A stretch of 64,000 bases of DNA from Liolophura sinensis (lineage: Eukaryota > Mollusca > Polyplacophora > Chitonida > Chitonidae). Shown here one piece after another: positions 61,969 to 64,000 of this stretch; within the stretch, counting starts at the first letter, position 1; each line of letters begins with the position of its first letter. Below the pieces are notes generated by a model. It made no database searches and was not told where the DNA came from. It worked only from the letters and a program-made list of their open reading frames with translations. The DNA lies in assembly GCF_032854445.1 (NCBI RefSeq), contig NC_088307.1, positions 27,628,547 through 27,692,546 on the forward strand, read 5' to 3'. Position numbers and translations under genes: made by a program.

Positions 61969-62783
61969 TATACATCAGTGGCGTCGGCAGGAAATTGAAA
62001 ATGCGGTCTGGGTCAGCTATCACAGTACGACGAGGGTCCAGGGGGGCTCCATATGTTTCGTAAGGTCTGCAAATCTACATAGCCGTAAACAGTCTTCAAC
62101 CATCTTTGGGCAATCTTGGAGATGTTGTTCGAAGAGTGGTAAAAGTGACATGTTGAAGATTAAAAGTTTTAAGAGTTTACCCAAAAACACTGGACAGAGC
62201 CGAAACACACGACCATCCGCAAAATCCTGGAAGACCTTTAAAGCGTACGACCGGAAATAAAGCCAGCATGAACTGGGCTTGAACTTTACAGCTACCGCAT
62301 TGGTAAGAGGCTCCTGGACCATTACTCGAGCTGGCGTGTTAACCCCTCGGCCATGGAAGACACAGGTGCAAATGTAGTAGACTGATAGGTGTAACTGCAA
62401 AACACAGGTGTGGGTAAATGTAGTAGACGGATAGGCGTAACTGTATTATGGTATTGGTCAGATCCTTCTACCTGCCAGCCCGACATCAGGCCCAATGTGA
62501 TCAGCGGTAGCCCATTTGTTAAAGTACATGTATCAGCAGTTAAGCCAAGCATTATCTCTAGCCTAGGATAAGCTCATCAGTTTTGCATCAGGACAAGATT
62601 TATTTATTTATATGTATTTATTTTTTGAATGTTTAATGCTATGTTCCAGAATGTCTCCTTGCGAGTGTCCGCCACAGTTTATTGCCACTTAAGTAGCACG
62701 AAAAGCCAGAGCAGGGTAACCTACAAACTCCCTGGCCGAGACTGGAGTTGAACCCGCACCTCGTGTATACTGCCGACTGAATA

Positions 62784-63050
62784 TATTTAATTATTTATTT
62801 CATTGGTGTTTTACGCCGTACTCAAGAATATTTCACATATACGACGGCGCATAGCATTACCGTGGTAGGAAACCGGGCAGAGCTCGGGGCAAACCCACGA
62901 CCATCCGCAGGCTGCTGCAAGACCTTCTCACTTACGGTCGAAGAGTAAACCTGCATGAGCCGGACTTGAACTTATAGCGACCGCATTGCTGAGAGACTCC
63001 TGGGGCAATAGGCTGAGCTAGCGCGCTGACCAGCTGAGCCACGAAGGCCC
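62784..63050 (-). repeat. SINE, full length, minus orientation
   Basis: TTATTTATTTCATTGGTGTT through CACGACCATCCGCAGGCTGC to CAGCTGAGCCACGAAGGCCC. Not present at the paralogous position near 23800. Confidence 0.85.
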
Positions 63051-63576
63051 AGGAGAGTGAATGACAAGCCCTTTAACTACCCGGCCGAAATTAGTTGCCC
63101 ATGTTAAGATTTAGGCCTATTAATCAAGAGCAGATTTTTAGTGGTCTGGAAAAAGAGTCAAACTGAATTGTGCATAAGTGTTCTGATTTGTTCACCTTTA
63201 TTTTTTTTATTGACTTTGTGTCTCAAGAAGGTAAATTCTGTCTAAATGGTGATGGTCAGGTCTGTGTTATAGGAAGCATACAATACAAAATCTGGAACTC
63301 TGGTTGCTAAAAGATTGTGGATCAGAATATCCGGGTTCAATTTCCGGTTACAAGTTACAAGCGACGTGTACTGCCAAAGAGACATATAAGGACACCCGTG
63401 ATATCGAAGGCTGTCTAAAGTGGGACCCTTTATAAAAAAAAAGCCATTATGTTCTTGACATACTTTACGATTTAATATAAGATGCAACATTCTTCTTGTT
63501 TGACAAGTATTTTTACAAAGTAACTTTGCCTGTATCAATGGGCGTATGGTATAACGATGAGTTTTTCGTGTGCCTC

Positions 63577-63689
63577 TTATTTTTGCAGCGTGTCTTTTAA
63601 AATATCTTTTGAAGGTAGCTTAATCTCATAATACATGCAATCGAGTCTCTCATGGCTGTGTTGGTCGTCAGCACGCCTCTTTGTAATTC
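63577..63689 (-). CDS. Terminal cargo exon of BRICHOS gene G (gene continues past right edge)
   Basis: Nearly identical at its start to the terminal exon of gene C: acceptor GCCTAGACAG, then GA completing a codon, then ITKRR and ADDQHSHERLDCMYYEIKLP. After that the two diverge: gene C has about 22 extra bases and ends FWDSSVD, while this exon reads on to KDTLQK and stop, giving a 31-residue peptide after KRR. The other exons would lie to the right of 64000. It could also be an orphan exon carried by the segmental duplication. Confidence 0.6.
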
Positions 63690-64000
63690 CTGTCTAGGCA
63701 GCGTATACCATTCTCAAAGACAACAGCCTATAAGTGCGACCTCACTGGCTAACAGGTGTCCCATATCGGCAGCGTAGATCATTATCAAAGGCCACAGCCT
63801 ATAAGTGCAACCTCACTGGGACCAGGCGTCTCGCAACGGCAGTGTAGACCATTCTCAAAGGCCACAGCCTATATGCGCGACCTCACTGATCAACAGGTGT
63901 CCTGTGACGCCAGCGTATACTATTATCAAAGACCACAGCTTTTAAGCGCAACCTCAGTGACCAACATGTGTCCTTAGGTTGCAGCGTAGATCATTATCAA
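63690..64000. repeat. About 71-bp tandem repeat, running off the edge
   Basis: Same unit as 24480-25015 (CGGCAGCGTAGATCATTATC, AAAGGCCACAGCCTATAAG), at least four copies. In gene G it would lie in intron 5, as it does in gene C. Confidence 0.85.

Larger units (their letters stand above)
62015..64000. repeat. Second copy of the 21.35-25.0 kb block
   Basis: The order of shared segments is the same as in copy 1: 62020-62190, the short 22-bp array 62360-62450, the ATCAGGACAAGAT segment at about 62590, GGCCGAAATTAGTT... TTAAGATTTAGGCCTAT (63080-63120), the terminal BRICHOS exon and the 71-bp array. Two SINEs (62205-62356 and 62784-63050, both minus) are specific to this copy. Confidence 0.8.

Noticed and set aside
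1-64000. CRISPR arrays, operons or ribosome binding sites suggested by the many repeats
   Set aside because: Repeats are uniform tandem units without unique spacers of fixed length, and the genes are spliced; this is animal nuclear DNA.

Overview
The window is nuclear DNA of an animal: spliced genes with GT/AG introns, tRNA-derived SINEs, many minisatellites and decayed retroelements. The SINE family (head with A and B boxes, conserved 3' end around ACGGCGTAAAACACCAATCAAATAAA) and the gene family below suggest a marine lophotrochozoan (mollusc, annelid, brachiopod or similar). The phylum cannot be fixed from sequence alone.

The main content is a cluster of BRICHOS-domain precursor genes that I assembled from short exons by splice sites and phase. 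Three look complete: gene D (8929-13346, minus, 227 aa), gene C (24208-30193, minus, 228 aa) and gene F (49835-54575, plus, 230 aa). Gene B (33672-35285, minus) has four intact 3' exons but no exons 1-2. Gene A (41946-46087, minus) is a pseudogene. Gene G is seen only as a terminal exon (63577-63689, minus), the rest lying beyond the right edge. Where exons survive they share one plan: a short exon 1, a signal-anchor/transmembrane exon 2, a linker exon 3, two BRICHOS exons (4 and 5), and a terminal exon 6 entered in phase 1. Exon 6 begins with a KR, KRR or RGRR site and then encodes a 20-36 residue peptide that differs sharply between paralogues. This is the layout known for BRICHOS-type antimicrobial peptide precursors of polychaetes.

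Layout: 1-2 kb, the 5' end of an unidentified secreted-protein gene on the minus strand. 3.05-5.49 kb, a 48-bp minisatellite whose units read as a CCxxCCQ-rich peptide and resemble an exon at 7.7 kb. 7.1-7.8 kb, a possible Cys-rich secreted gene with conflicting frames. 8.9-13.4 kb, gene D. 15.0-18.0 kb, a decayed Penelope-like element with the GIY-YIG domain in front of the RT. 20.0-21.3 kb, a 41-bp satellite. 22.4-25.0 kb, several tandem arrays around the 3' end of gene C. 30.8-33.2 kb, more arrays. 33.7-35.3 kb, gene B. 39.3-40.7 kb, a non-LTR retrotransposon relic. 41.9-46.1 kb, pseudogene A. 49.8-54.6 kb, gene F. 54.7-62 kb, mostly non-coding with small repeats and MITEs. 62-64 kb, a second copy of the 21.3-25 kb block, ending in the terminal exon of gene G.

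Two segmental duplications explain much of the cluster: 8.9-19.2 kb corresponds to 33.7-38.3 kb (genes D and B with flanks), and 21.35-25.0 kb corresponds to 62.0-64.0 kb (3' ends of C and G). All paralogy and exon calls were made by eye; no alignment, expression or database search was run.
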